Of a DNA stretch of 40,667 nucleotides, positions 20,621 to 28,876 are shown piece after piece. Position 1 is the stretch's first letter; each line of letters opens with the position of its first letter. The notes beneath the pieces are model-generated. The model saw only the letters and a list, made by a program, of their open reading frames with translations, was not told the origin of the DNA and did no database searches. Made by a program: the position numbers and the translations under genes. Source of the DNA: a virus; IMG/VR virus record IMGVR_UViG_3300036760_000107, positions 1-40,667 of that record; one strand, 5' to 3'.

Positions 20621-21114
20621 TGGCTAAATGGTCCGCAAACACGCAGGCAATCACGCCGATCGCAGTGGCTGATGCGACTAACTTCACCAGCGCCGGTTAT
20701 CTCGCCTTGCAAGGCGGGAGTGCGACGCAAGTCTTGCGGGTATCGGATATTTTCCTTGGTGGGCAGGCAGCGGCCAGTGCACCAACTCCGATGGTACTCG
20801 CTCGGGATTCTACGGTTGGAGCCACGTTGAGTGGCGGTTATCTCGCCGCACACGACCCGGCCACGGCAGCCCTTGCCGCACCACCAGTGCAGTTCACGAC
20901 TTCGACGACCAAGCCGCAGCGGTCAGCGACGCTTCAGTTAGGGCAACTGGCGTTCAACGCCTTCGGAGGTCTGGTGCGCGTGAATCAGCCTCCTGGTTGG
21001 GAATGGCTGATGCTCGGCAACACGGCGTCATTCGGCGAGTTGTCGCTGTCCTGTGCAAATACTACCGGCACACCGGGACTGATGACGATGTCGATGGGCT
21101 TTGAGCCGATGTGA
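20620..21114 (+). CDS. Conserved virion-associated protein, 164 aa
   Basis: MAKWSANTQAITPIAVADAT begins a neutral, Ala/Thr/Gly-rich beta protein ending CANTTGTPGLMTMSMGFEPM. It sits in the head cluster and is translationally coupled to the zinc protein. The composition suggests a structural protein, but no family is named with confidence. Confidence 0.65.
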   Translation: MAKWSANTQAITPIAVADATNFTSAGYLALQGGSATQVLRVSDIFLGGQAAASAPTPMVLARDSTVGATLSGGYLAAHDPATAALAAPPVQFTTSTTKPQRSATLQLGQLAFNAFGGLVRVNQPPGWEWLMLGNTASFGELSLSCANTTGTPGLMTMSMGFEPM

Positions 21115-21123
21115 TGATCAGGA

Positions 21124-21666
21124 ATGATCCCGCGCCCTCCGGAGTATCCGCTCCAATTACGCACTTGGCTGAGCCAGGGGCTGCTTCAGACTACGCTCGC
21201 ACCGAGCGGGGCGCAGGCGCCGTTCTTTCAACTCGACTGGCCGTTACCACGTGGCGCTGAGTATCCTGGAGAACTGCGCACTTGGCTCAGTCAGGGGTTG
21301 CTTCAGACCACTCTTGGTTTCTCCGGAGGCTTTAGTCGTGGTGGCGGACTGCCCCGCCGCCGCTCGCCACATCGCGGCTTCGACCTGGAAGCATGGAAAC
21401 GCGAGCACCTCGGCGAAGAGGCAATTGCCAGGACGATCGAGGAGACTTACGCACGCCTCCAAGGATGGGGTGAGCCTGAGCAACAGGCCGAAATCGAGGC
21501 ATTGGTTGCGCCTTTCGTCGAGACTGGCAGCCCGATTCGACCGGATGGACCGCCGATTTTCAGCATTGATTGGGCGGCGATGGCGCGGGCTGACGATGCG
21601 CTGCGCCAGATGATCGCACTCGCACAGGAGCAGGAGGACGAGGATTTCCTTCTGATAATGCAATGA
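21124..21666 (+). CDS. Hypothetical protein with internal duplication, 180 aa
   Basis: The segment EYP..LRTWLSQGLLQTTL occurs twice in the first 65 residues (about 7-25 and 46-64), and the DNA repeats too, with synonymous differences. The C-terminal 110 residues are acidic and helical (AIARTIEETYARLQGWGEPE), ending in an acidic DFLLIMQ tail. It lies between head genes. Function unknown. Confidence 0.6.
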   Translation: MIPRPPEYPLQLRTWLSQGLLQTTLAPSGAQAPFFQLDWPLPRGAEYPGELRTWLSQGLLQTTLGFSGGFSRGGGLPRRRSPHRGFDLEAWKREHLGEEAIARTIEETYARLQGWGEPEQQAEIEALVAPFVETGSPIRPDGPPIFSIDWAAMARADDALRQMIALAQEQEDEDFLLIMQ

Positions 21667-21998
21667 GCCGACGCATATGGCGATGGATCGATGGCGCGCT
21701 GGTCGAAATCACGCACCGCGAGGAAATGCCCGTCATGCTTACGCCGACCATCATCGGCGATTTGCCTGACTACGTGTCCCCGGTGACTGGCAAGGTGATC
21801 TCCGGCCGCGCGCAACGCCGCGAGGATCTGCGGCGGACCGATTCGCGGCCCTGGGAAGGCATGGAGCAGGAAAAGAAAGAGGCGGCGCGACAGCAACAGT
21901 ACGTCGAGCAGCGGAGCGAGCAGCGCCTGGACGAGGCGGCATGGCGGGCATACCGGGAACTGCCGGTAGAGAAACGGCGCATTTTGCGCGGAGATTGA
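21663..21998 (+). CDS. Conserved phage head-cluster protein, 111 aa
   Basis: The motif DLPDYVSPVTGKVISGRAQRREDL followed later by RPWEGMEQEKKEAARQQQYV is one I recognise from many phage genomes near scaffold and capsid genes. It has no assigned function. It is coupled to the preceding gene by four bases and followed 15 bases later by the scaffold gene. Confidence 0.72.
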   Translation: MSRRIWRWIDGALVEITHREEMPVMLTPTIIGDLPDYVSPVTGKVISGRAQRREDLRRTDSRPWEGMEQEKKEAARQQQYVEQRSEQRLDEAAWRAYRELPVEKRRILRGD

Positions 21999-22013
21999 AA
22001 GTGAGAAAACCTC

Positions 22014-23186
22014 ATGGCAGATGGAACGCTTGAAGATACGATTTCGGAGACGCTGAAAGAAATCCAATCCAGGGGTGCCGAGACCGGACTGGAGACAGAG
22101 CCCGCGAAGGCTGTCTCGGAAGATTCCGAGGCGCTCGTTGCAGGCGAACAAGCCGCTGAACCGGATGCCTCCGGCAAGGCTCGGGACGAAAAAGGACGCT
22201 TCGCCAAGCCCGAACCGGCCAAGGCAGCGCAAGCCGGGCCTGCAACAGAGAATGTTGCTCCAGAGCCCCAATCGGCTACGCAGGAGCCCGCGCAGGCTGC
22301 GATCGCCGCGCCAGAGGGCATTGACCTAAACCGCCCGCCAGCCTCCTGGAAAGCCGGAGCGAAGGCCAAATGGGACAAGCTCGACGCCGACCTGCGCGCG
22401 GAGATATACCGGCGCGAGGGGGATTACCACCGGGGAACCGCTGATTTGCGGCAAACGGCCGATTTCGGCTCCCGCGTGCAGAGCGTGGTCGAGCCCTACC
22501 GTATGCTGATACAAGCAGAAGGGGGCACCCCAGAGCGCGCGATCGCGCAGTTGTTGCAGACGGCCGCCTTGTTCCGCGTCGGCACCCCGGCGCAGAAACA
22601 GGCGGCACTGATACAGATCGCGCAGCAGTACGGCATCCAGATGCCCCAGTTCGTCGCGCAGGATGCGCAGCAACCACAGGGCGGACAGGCAGCACCATTC
22701 GCCGATCCGCGCGTTGACGCCCTGATGCAGCAACTACAGCAGCAAGAGTTTCAGCGCCAGCAGGCCGCGCAAGCAGAGCAACAGCGCCAACTACAGGATT
22801 ACGAGAAAGCCTCGGCTCTGTGGTTGAATGCAGCCGGAGCGGACGGCAAATTATTGCATCCGTTCATCGACAACGTGATGGAGTACATGCTACCGAAAGT
22901 GCAACAGATCAAGGCCGGAAATCCCAGCCTCTCGCATGACCAGATTTTGCAGCAAGCCTACGAGCGCGCCTGTTGGGAGCACCCCGAGGTGCGCGCCGTA
23001 TTATTGCAGCAGCAGCAGCAAGACCTCGAAGCCAAACGCCGACAAGAAATCCTTGCCAGGACCGATGCAGCCAAGAGAGCGAGCGCAGGCAATCTCCCCA
23101 AACGAGGAGCGTTGCAGCCTCAGAAACCGACGGGTTCGATGGAAGATACGATCCGCGAAACCTATCGGTCGCTTCAAAACGGCTAA
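22014..23186 (+). CDS. Scaffolding-type head assembly protein, 390 aa
   Basis: A charged N-terminal half and a helical, Gln-rich C-terminal half. The segment GIDLNRPPASWKAGAKAKWD followed by DADLRAEIYRREGDYHRGTA (about 102-145) is typical of phage scaffold-like proteins encoded just before the capsid gene. The C-terminus has poly-Gln stretches and ends QPTG-type linker plus SMEDTIRETYRSLQNG. That end echoes the N-terminal TLEDTISETL. Scaffolds guide coat assembly and leave before packaging. Position next to the capsid gene supports the call. Confidence 0.78.
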   Translation: MADGTLEDTISETLKEIQSRGAETGLETEPAKAVSEDSEALVAGEQAAEPDASGKARDEKGRFAKPEPAKAAQAGPATENVAPEPQSATQEPAQAAIAAPEGIDLNRPPASWKAGAKAKWDKLDADLRAEIYRREGDYHRGTADLRQTADFGSRVQSVVEPYRMLIQAEGGTPERAIAQLLQTAALFRVGTPAQKQAALIQIAQQYGIQMPQFVAQDAQQPQGGQAAPFADPRVDALMQQLQQQEFQRQQAAQAEQQRQLQDYEKASALWLNAAGADGKLLHPFIDNVMEYMLPKVQQIKAGNPSLSHDQILQQAYERACWEHPEVRAVLLQQQQQDLEAKRRQEILARTDAAKRASAGNLPKRGALQPQKPTGSMEDTIRETYRSLQNG

Positions 23187-23213
23187 CCCTCAAACCCTGC
23201 AAGGAGATTGATC

Positions 23214-24200
23214 ATGTCCACACCAGGACAATCAACCCTCTTTACGACGTTCACGGAATTGGTCACAACGACCTACCGCAAACACGATAAAGAGGTCTCG
23301 GACGCGGTAACGAAGCATAATGCTTTGTTCCGCCGCGTGAACGAGAAAGGGCGCATTCGACTGGAGGACGGCGGGCTATCTATCGTGACGCCCCTCGAAT
23401 ATCAGGAGAACTCGACCTACCAACGCTACTCGGGTTACGACACCCTGAACGTGCAAGCGAGCGACGTGCTGACCGCAGCCGAATTTCCGTGGCGTCAAGC
23501 CGCGGTGAACGTGGCCGCATCGGGTCGCGAGTTGCGCACCAACTCAGGCGAATCCCGCATCATCAACTTCGTGAAAGCGAAGATCCGCAACGCGCAAAAC
23601 ACGTTCAAGAACAACATCAGCGCGGACATCTACTCCGATGGAACGGCAAGCAACCAGATCGGCGGCCTGCAATCGCTGATCGCCGATGCCGGGACCGGCA
23701 CCGTAGGCGGCATCTCAGCGACCACTTGGACATTCTGGCAAAACCAGGTCCAAAGCGCCGCTGCACCGCTGCAAGGCGGAGCGGCCATCACGCCCAGCGC
23801 GACCACGATCGAGAGCCTCATGCTTCCGTTGTGGATCAAGCTGACGCGCGGCGCCGATTCGCCGGACCTGATCGTAATGGACGACACCTACTTCGCGATG
23901 TTCGAGCAGTCCCAAACGGCCCTGAAGCGGTACGCCGCTGACGAGTCCGGCAAGGGCGGCATGGTCTCGATGAAGTACAAAACCGCTGACGTGTTTTTCG
24001 ATTCGAGCGGTGGGATTCCGTCTGCACACGGTTATTTTGTCAACACCGACTACCTGGAGTTGGTCGCGCATCGCGATGCCAACATGACCATGATGGATGA
24101 ACTGCGCAGCGTCAATCAAGACGCCGTAGTGATACCCGTCCTGTTCATGGGCAACCTCGTGTGCTCGAACCGGAAATTCCAGGGCGTCATGAAGGCGTAG
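23214..24200 (+). CDS. Major capsid protein (HK97-fold expected)
   Basis: A 328-residue protein. STPGQSTLFTTFTELVTTTY opens an N-terminal helix; LTAAEFPWRQAAVNVAASGR with RELRTNSGESRIINFVKAKI is the long-helix region; DLIVMDDTYFAMFEQSQTAL and the C-terminal NQDAVVIPVLFMGNLVCSNR are typical of major capsid proteins of short-tailed phages. The ATG at 23214 follows AAGGAG with seven bases spacing; a TTG two codons earlier is less likely. Scaffold is upstream and a decoration-like protein downstream. Confidence 0.9.
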   Translation: MSTPGQSTLFTTFTELVTTTYRKHDKEVSDAVTKHNALFRRVNEKGRIRLEDGGLSIVTPLEYQENSTYQRYSGYDTLNVQASDVLTAAEFPWRQAAVNVAASGRELRTNSGESRIINFVKAKIRNAQNTFKNNISADIYSDGTASNQIGGLQSLIADAGTGTVGGISATTWTFWQNQVQSAAAPLQGGAAITPSATTIESLMLPLWIKLTRGADSPDLIVMDDTYFAMFEQSQTALKRYAADESGKGGMVSMKYKTADVFFDSSGGIPSAHGYFVNTDYLELVAHRDANMTMMDELRSVNQDAVVIPVLFMGNLVCSNRKFQGVMKA

Positions 24201-24209
24201 GAGGAAATC

Positions 24210-24713
24210 ATGACCTATAACGTTACTACGCTCATCGGCGCGCAAGGCATCGCCACCACCGATACGGTTCAAAACCACCCGCTCGGAACGATCGTGCGCG
24301 GTTGGGATGCGACCTACGGAGAGGGCGAGTTTATCTATATGCTGGGGGTTGCCTCGACGATTGTCGGGTCGCTCGTAGCCTACAACGCGACCACGTGGCA
24401 AACCACGCTGCTCACGGCGACCGGGCGTAAAAACCTCGCGACGCCGGTAGCGGTGGCAATGTCCGCGAACATCGCGGCTCAATACGGCTGGTATCAGATC
24501 AGCGGGAACGCAGTCATCAAGAAAACCTCGGTGTCTGTCAATCCTAGCGTTGCGATCTTCTCCAGCGCCACGGCCGGCCGCGTCAAGGTAGTCGCATCTG
24601 CCGGGCAACAGATCATGGGTGCCACCACGGCGAACCTAACGACGGTTGTAACCACGACCTCAACGGTAGTGGTAACGATCGACCGTCCTGCAACGCAGTC
24701 GCAGGTCACCTAA
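24210..24713 (+). CDS. Capsid decoration-type virion protein, 167 aa
   Basis: A neutral, Thr/Ala/Val-rich beta protein (HPLGTIVRGWDATYGEGEFIYMLGV). It starts ten bases after the capsid stop with GTAGGAGGAAATC before the ATG, and a terminator follows. Proteins of this kind directly after the capsid gene are usually head decoration proteins in related genomes; that role is inferred from position and composition. Confidence 0.75.
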   Translation: MTYNVTTLIGAQGIATTDTVQNHPLGTIVRGWDATYGEGEFIYMLGVASTIVGSLVAYNATTWQTTLLTATGRKNLATPVAVAMSANIAAQYGWYQISGNAVIKKTSVSVNPSVAIFSSATAGRVKVVASAGQQIMGATTANLTTVVTTTSTVVVTIDRPATQSQVT

Positions 24714-24731
24714 CCGGTTCGTAGTCAATTC

Positions 24732-24760
24732 AAAGGCCCTTCGAGGAGGGCCTTTTTTAT
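24732..24760 (+). terminator. Rho-independent terminator after the capsid block
   Basis: AAGGCCC (24733-24739) pairs with GGGCCTT (24748-24754) around an eight-base loop, followed by a run of T. It separates the highly expressed capsid genes from the modification genes and would lower downstream expression. Confidence 0.9.
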
Positions 24761-24765
24761 TGCCC

Positions 24766-24837
24766 ATGGACCTACTTGCACTCATTGCGCTGTACATCGT
24801 GGTACTCATTATCATTTTCTCGATTGGAGACATGTGA
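24766..24837 (+). CDS. Membrane micropeptide, 23 aa
   Basis: ATG at 24766 and TGA at 24835-24837 encode MDLLALIALYIVVLIIIFSI plus GDM, almost wholly one transmembrane helix. Its stop overlaps the GTG start of the methyltransferase by four bases (GTGA), which supports translation. No clear binding site is visible; it begins six bases after the terminator region. It might anchor or couple expression of the modification genes. Function unknown. Confidence 0.45.
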   Translation: MDLLALIALYIVVLIIIFSIGDM

Positions 24838-26015
24838 ATTGCAATTCATGCGGTGCGCAGACGCTGCTGGTGTTGGATTTGGGAGACCACGCGCTGGCCG
24901 GAGCGTTTCTCCACAAAGAAGAAATTGCGGCAGAGAAAAAATATCCGCTGCGCCTGCATTTCTGCAACTACTGCTATCTGGTGCAGATCGAACGAATCGT
25001 CCCGCCCGAGCAGATGTTTCGGAAATACTTCTACCATTCCTCGGCGATTGAAACGCTGCGCGAGCATTTCACCCGATACGCCGCAGATGTCACGGCACGG
25101 TTTCAACCGCGTTCCGTGCTGGAGATCGGCTGCAATGACGGCGTGATGCTGCGCCCGCTCGCGGCGCACGTACCGCGCGTGATCGGCGTCGATCCGGCGC
25201 AATTGACGCAATGGATCGATCATCCTGGAATCGTGGTAATCAACGAATTCTGGAGCGAGGAAATCGCCGAGCAGATAGGGCAGGTCGATATGGTGATCGC
25301 TAACAACGTGTTCGCTCACATCGCCGATCTGCATGGGGCAGTGCGGGCCATCAAGCGCGTACTCGCCCCGGGTGGCGTATTCATCTTCGAGGTGAATCAT
25401 CTCGGAGCAATGCTGAGCGAGTTGGCCTACGATTGGATTTACCACGAGCACCTCTATTATTGGTCGCTCATCGCGCTGCGCCATCTGTTCGCGCCGCATG
25501 GCATGACGGTGTTCGATGTCGAGCCGATCCCGAATCACGCCGGGTCCATGCGCTATTTCGTCGCCAAGGATGGGCGGATGGCCTCACAGCATGTTTTGCA
25601 ACTTGCGGACCGTGAAGTAGAGGATCGCCTGAATCGTTTCAAGACATTCCAGAGCTTTGCCGAGAGCGTCGAGAATCATCGTAATGTATTACGCATCGCA
25701 CTGGGGAGCCTCGCGCATCAGGGGCGCACGGTAGCGGGATACGGCGCCTGCGGGCGTGCCAACACGATGATCCAATATTGCGACATCAACACGCTCGGCT
25801 ACATCGTTGATGATGCTCCTGCGAAGTGGGGATTCCTTACCCCTGGATCGCATGTACCGATCTACCCGAGCAGTTGGCTCGACATCCAGCCGGTTGATTA
25901 CGTGATCGTGTTCGCTTGGAGTTTCCTGCCTGAGATTCAGCGCAAGACGCACGGCAAGAGCCTGCTGATTCCGTTGCCAAAGATCCACATTCTGCGCGAG
26001 CAGGTAGCGGCATGA
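24834..26015 (+). CDS. Class I SAM C-methyltransferase, sugar-modifying type
   Basis: A 393-residue protein with the three-part layout of nucleotide-sugar C-methyltransferases. The N-terminal zinc-binding module has CNSC (C3, C6) and CNYC (C44, C47). The SAM-binding core has SVLEIGCNDGVMLRPL at about 94-109 and NNVFAHIADLHGAVRAIKRV. The C-terminal Methyltransf_14-type domain contains VAGYGACGRANTMIQYCDIN. This family adds a methyl group to a carbon of a keto-sugar. The GTG start overlaps the micropeptide stop and the gene overlaps the glycosyltransferase by four bases, so the pair probably builds and attaches a modified sugar. Confidence 0.85.
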   Translation: MNCNSCGAQTLLVLDLGDHALAGAFLHKEEIAAEKKYPLRLHFCNYCYLVQIERIVPPEQMFRKYFYHSSAIETLREHFTRYAADVTARFQPRSVLEIGCNDGVMLRPLAAHVPRVIGVDPAQLTQWIDHPGIVVINEFWSEEIAEQIGQVDMVIANNVFAHIADLHGAVRAIKRVLAPGGVFIFEVNHLGAMLSELAYDWIYHEHLYYWSLIALRHLFAPHGMTVFDVEPIPNHAGSMRYFVAKDGRMASQHVLQLADREVEDRLNRFKTFQSFAESVENHRNVLRIALGSLAHQGRTVAGYGACGRANTMIQYCDINTLGYIVDDAPAKWGFLTPGSHVPIYPSSWLDIQPVDYVIVFAWSFLPEIQRKTHGKSLLIPLPKIHILREQVAA

Positions 26016-28126
26016 TCTCTCTCATCCTGCCGTATTGGGACCGGCAAGCTGCGGCGGACGAAGCGCTGGCCTCGATCGCCAAACTATATTCGCACCTCGA
26101 TCTGGAAGTGATCGTAATCGACGACGGCAACCCTGTTCCGTTCCGGGTGCCGGATACGTCGCTCAACCTGCGCGTGCTTACCCTGCCGCGCAAGCACGAG
26201 CCCAAGGCGCCGACGCTCGCATGGAATGAAGGTGTGCGGGCGGCCTTGGGTGACGTGGTGATTCTCTCATGTGTCGAAGTCATCCATACGCATCCAGTGC
26301 TTCAGCAGATGGCGAATCAGGTACTCCGCATGGGACCGAAGACCTACGTCTTGGCCGCTGCGTGGTGTCCAGATGACGGAAAATGGCACTGCCACAGTTC
26401 GGTCAAGTTGCCACGCAATCCGGAAGGAACCGGCCTTTCCTTCTGTGCAGCCCTGCGCCCAGCGCTGTACTGGGAAGCGGGCGGTTTCGATGAAGAGTAC
26501 CGGGAGGGCGCCGGTTACGAGGATTGCGATTTCATCAATCGGATGCTGGCGGCCGGAGCGAAGTTCGTGATGCGCGATGACCTGAAGGTACTCCATCCGA
26601 AGCGCGGTGCAACGATCGCATGGGGAAACGAGAAGTTTCTGCGCAACGAAGCGATTTTCTATCGCAAGTGGCCGGGCGCGCAGCAGACGACGTACTTTGT
26701 GACGCTGCAATCCGGCAACTACTGCGGACGCGGCGCCGAGTACGTCAACGTACTTTTCGACATGATCCACCGAAATCTGCCTTTCGGATCGATGGCTCGG
26801 TTTTTCTGCCTGACCGATGATTCGGCAGGCTTGACTCCGAATATTCACCCGATCGCGTTGCCGGCCGACCTCGAGGGCTGGTGGGGAAAGCTCTACCTGT
26901 TCAAGCCAGGCTTGTTTCCAGACGGCGCGCGGATGGTCTATTTCGACCTCGATACGCTGATTGTCGGGGTACTCGATCAGGTGATGGCGTATCGCGGCGA
27001 CTGCGCTTTGCTGCGGGATTTCTATCATCCGAGCCGTGGGGCGCCTGGCGTCATGCTATGGCGAGCCGGATGGGGCGCGGAGATTTGGGAGGGATGGATT
27101 GCCGAGGGACAGCCACGCAATCCGCTGGGTGATCTGGGTTGGATAGAAAATCTCAATCAGGGCCGCTTCACCAAGCGCCTGGATCGATTGCAGGATTTGT
27201 ATCCGGGCGATTTCGTCAGCTTCAAGGTGCATTGCCAGCCGTACCCGCCGCGCGGGGCCAAAGTGATCTGTTTTCACGGCCAGCCAAAATGTCACGATGC
27301 GGGGCGCGATTGGGTCGAGCTGGTATGGAAAATTGACGGTGGAGGGGCGGCGGAACTGTTACCGGTCGCCAATCGCAATCGTGAGACTGTAGCGTCGAAT
27401 GTGCGGCACGCCTGTGCGCTACCGCACCGATGGTTGGATTTCGCGCCGGCACACGCGGGCGAGATTGTATTGGTCGGTGGTGGCCCAAGCCTGAAGAACA
27501 CGCTGCCTGAAATTCACTGGCGAGCCGCTCAAGGCCAAACGATCGTTGCGCTGAATAATTCCGGTTCGTTCCTCATCGAGAACGGGATCGAGCCGCATAT
27601 GCAAGTGGTCATCGATGCGCGTCCGGAAAACACGGCATTTCTGGCACCGCCGCGCGCCAAGCGTTATTTCCTCGCATCGCAATGTGCGCCTGAAGTATTC
27701 GACGCCGTGCGGGGACTGGACGTGACGGTGTTCCACATGCACACGGATGGGATCGCCGATCTGTTGCCATCGGACGGCCGGCCGGTTCATCTGGTTTCGA
27801 GCGGAACTACTGTCGGCCTCGCGGCAATGGTAGTTGCCTACATTCTAGGCTACCGAGCGATCCACCTGCATGGATTCGATTCGAGCTTTACCGACTCGCA
27901 TCATGCCTATCCGCAGCCCGGCAACGACGCGGATGCGGTGATCGATGCGGTAGCCGGCGGGCGGGCCTTCAAGACGACCGCGTGGATGATTATGCAGACG
28001 AATCAATTTCAAGCACTCGCGCCGGCACTCGCGGAAGACGGCGTAGTGATTACCGTGGCGGGGGATGGGCTCCTGCCCTATATCGCGCATTGCATGTCCG
28101 CAAATCTTCATCTGGAGGCAGCATGA
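26012..28126 (+). CDS. Three-domain glycosyltransferase/DUF115 protein, 704 aa
   Basis: Three modules are readable. Residues 1-215 form a GT2-like transferase (VIVIDDG at 34-40; GGFDEEYREGAGYEDCDF at about 157-174). Residues 225-440 resemble a GT8-like fold with a DxD motif (YFDLDTL, D312 and D314). Residues 480-704 match DUF115, the domain shared with MptE-like and Maf motility-associated glycosyltransferases (EIVLVGGGPSLKNTLPEIHW at 484-503; HLHGFDSSFTDSHHAY at about 618-633). It probably transfers one or more sugars to a virion protein or the host surface. It sits inside the structural operon and is coupled to the methyltransferase. Confidence 0.85.
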   Translation: MISLILPYWDRQAAADEALASIAKLYSHLDLEVIVIDDGNPVPFRVPDTSLNLRVLTLPRKHEPKAPTLAWNEGVRAALGDVVILSCVEVIHTHPVLQQMANQVLRMGPKTYVLAAAWCPDDGKWHCHSSVKLPRNPEGTGLSFCAALRPALYWEAGGFDEEYREGAGYEDCDFINRMLAAGAKFVMRDDLKVLHPKRGATIAWGNEKFLRNEAIFYRKWPGAQQTTYFVTLQSGNYCGRGAEYVNVLFDMIHRNLPFGSMARFFCLTDDSAGLTPNIHPIALPADLEGWWGKLYLFKPGLFPDGARMVYFDLDTLIVGVLDQVMAYRGDCALLRDFYHPSRGAPGVMLWRAGWGAEIWEGWIAEGQPRNPLGDLGWIENLNQGRFTKRLDRLQDLYPGDFVSFKVHCQPYPPRGAKVICFHGQPKCHDAGRDWVELVWKIDGGGAAELLPVANRNRETVASNVRHACALPHRWLDFAPAHAGEIVLVGGGPSLKNTLPEIHWRAAQGQTIVALNNSGSFLIENGIEPHMQVVIDARPENTAFLAPPRAKRYFLASQCAPEVFDAVRGLDVTVFHMHTDGIADLLPSDGRPVHLVSSGTTVGLAAMVVAYILGYRAIHLHGFDSSFTDSHHAYPQPGNDADAVIDAVAGGRAFKTTAWMIMQTNQFQALAPALAEDGVVITVAGDGLLPYIAHCMSANLHLEAA

Positions 28127-28731
28127 TCGGGGCACCGATTACTATCGAAGCAGCAAGACCGCCATATGTACAGTTTGAGACACGCGCCTTACCGGACCGG
28201 GCGGCTTCCGAGGCTTCCGGTCGAGTCGTGTTCAAAGATGTGGATTTCGTCATGATCACGCCATCGGGCTCGCGCGATATCGTGGAGAAGATCGCCGAGG
28301 AATGGTTGCGCGAAATCAACAAAAAGGCGCTGGATGATCTCTATCCGGTCCTTTGGGCGCAGCACTTCAGAGCCAAATTTGATGAGTGGAAGAAGGGCAA
28401 CGAACTGCCCGAGAACGGCCTTGCGCTCAAGATGTGGCCTATCATCACGCCAGCCGAGTTGCAGCACTGCCTGAATGCGAACGTGCGCACGGTCGAGGAT
28501 CTGGCGCAACTGAACGAGGAGGGAATGGCTCTCATCGGCATGGGCGGGCGCTCGCTGAAGCAGAAAGCCGAGGCGTATATTCAGGCCGCAAACAACGGAG
28601 GCAAGCTCGCCGAGCGCATCGGCTCTCTCGAAGTGGCGCTCAGCACGCTCACGGAACAGCTTGCCAGGGAACGCGAAAAGAATGCCGAGCTCGAGGCCGA
28701 AATCGGCAAGGGCAGGAAAAAGGCGGCGTGA
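28123..28731 (+). CDS. Virion-operon protein with coiled-coil end, 202 aa
   Basis: An N-terminal beta-rich part (KDVDFVMITPSGSRDIVEKI), then EEWLREINKKALDDLYPVLW. A helix-hairpin-like segment follows (QHCLNANVRTVEDLAQLNEE, GMALIGMGGRSLKQKAEAYI), then a coiled coil ending in KGRKKAA. The ATG at 28123 follows GGAGGCAGC and overlaps the previous stop. I recognise it as an uncharacterised protein of podovirus-type head-tail regions. A structural or DNA-binding role is possible. Confidence 0.7.
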   Translation: MIGAPITIEAARPPYVQFETRALPDRAASEASGRVVFKDVDFVMITPSGSRDIVEKIAEEWLREINKKALDDLYPVLWAQHFRAKFDEWKKGNELPENGLALKMWPIITPAELQHCLNANVRTVEDLAQLNEEGMALIGMGGRSLKQKAEAYIQAANNGGKLAERIGSLEVALSTLTEQLAREREKNAELEAEIGKGRKKAA

Positions 28732-28738
28732 ATAAAAA

Positions 28739-28848
28739 GCTCTCGCATCTCGACGGATCGTGTGCGCGGGGAGTCCTTAGCACATTCCGCCCCGTTCCAA
28801 GCTCACACGACTATTAACCTGTGCAGGTGCTAGTCAAAATGCGAGAGC
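28739..28848 (+). ncRNA. Candidate pseudoknotted RNA in the structural operon
   Basis: An outer 10-bp stem (28739-28748 with 28839-28848, GCTCTCGCAT/ATGCGAGAGC) encloses a 7-bp stem (28758-28764 with 28804-28810) and a 5-bp stem (28767-28771 with 28790-28794). The apical loop contains TAGCAC (28778-28783), complementary to GTGCTA (28827-28832) downstream, a 6-bp pseudoknot. A small ACCT-GTGC-AGGT hairpin (28817-28828) competes with it. No U-run follows, so it is not a terminator. It lies 28 bases before the next gene and could be a ribozyme, processing site or translational control element. Class not recognised. Confidence 0.65.
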
Positions 28849-28876
28849 ACATGCTTTATAACACAAAGGTTGCGTA

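Noticed and set aside
26012-28126. Two or three separate glycosyltransferase genes
   Set aside because: The frame is continuous with no internal stop or binding site, so it is one fused protein.
28732-28876. Inverted repeat as a transcription terminator
   Set aside because: The outer stem arms are 90 bases apart and no U-run follows; an RNA element is more likely.
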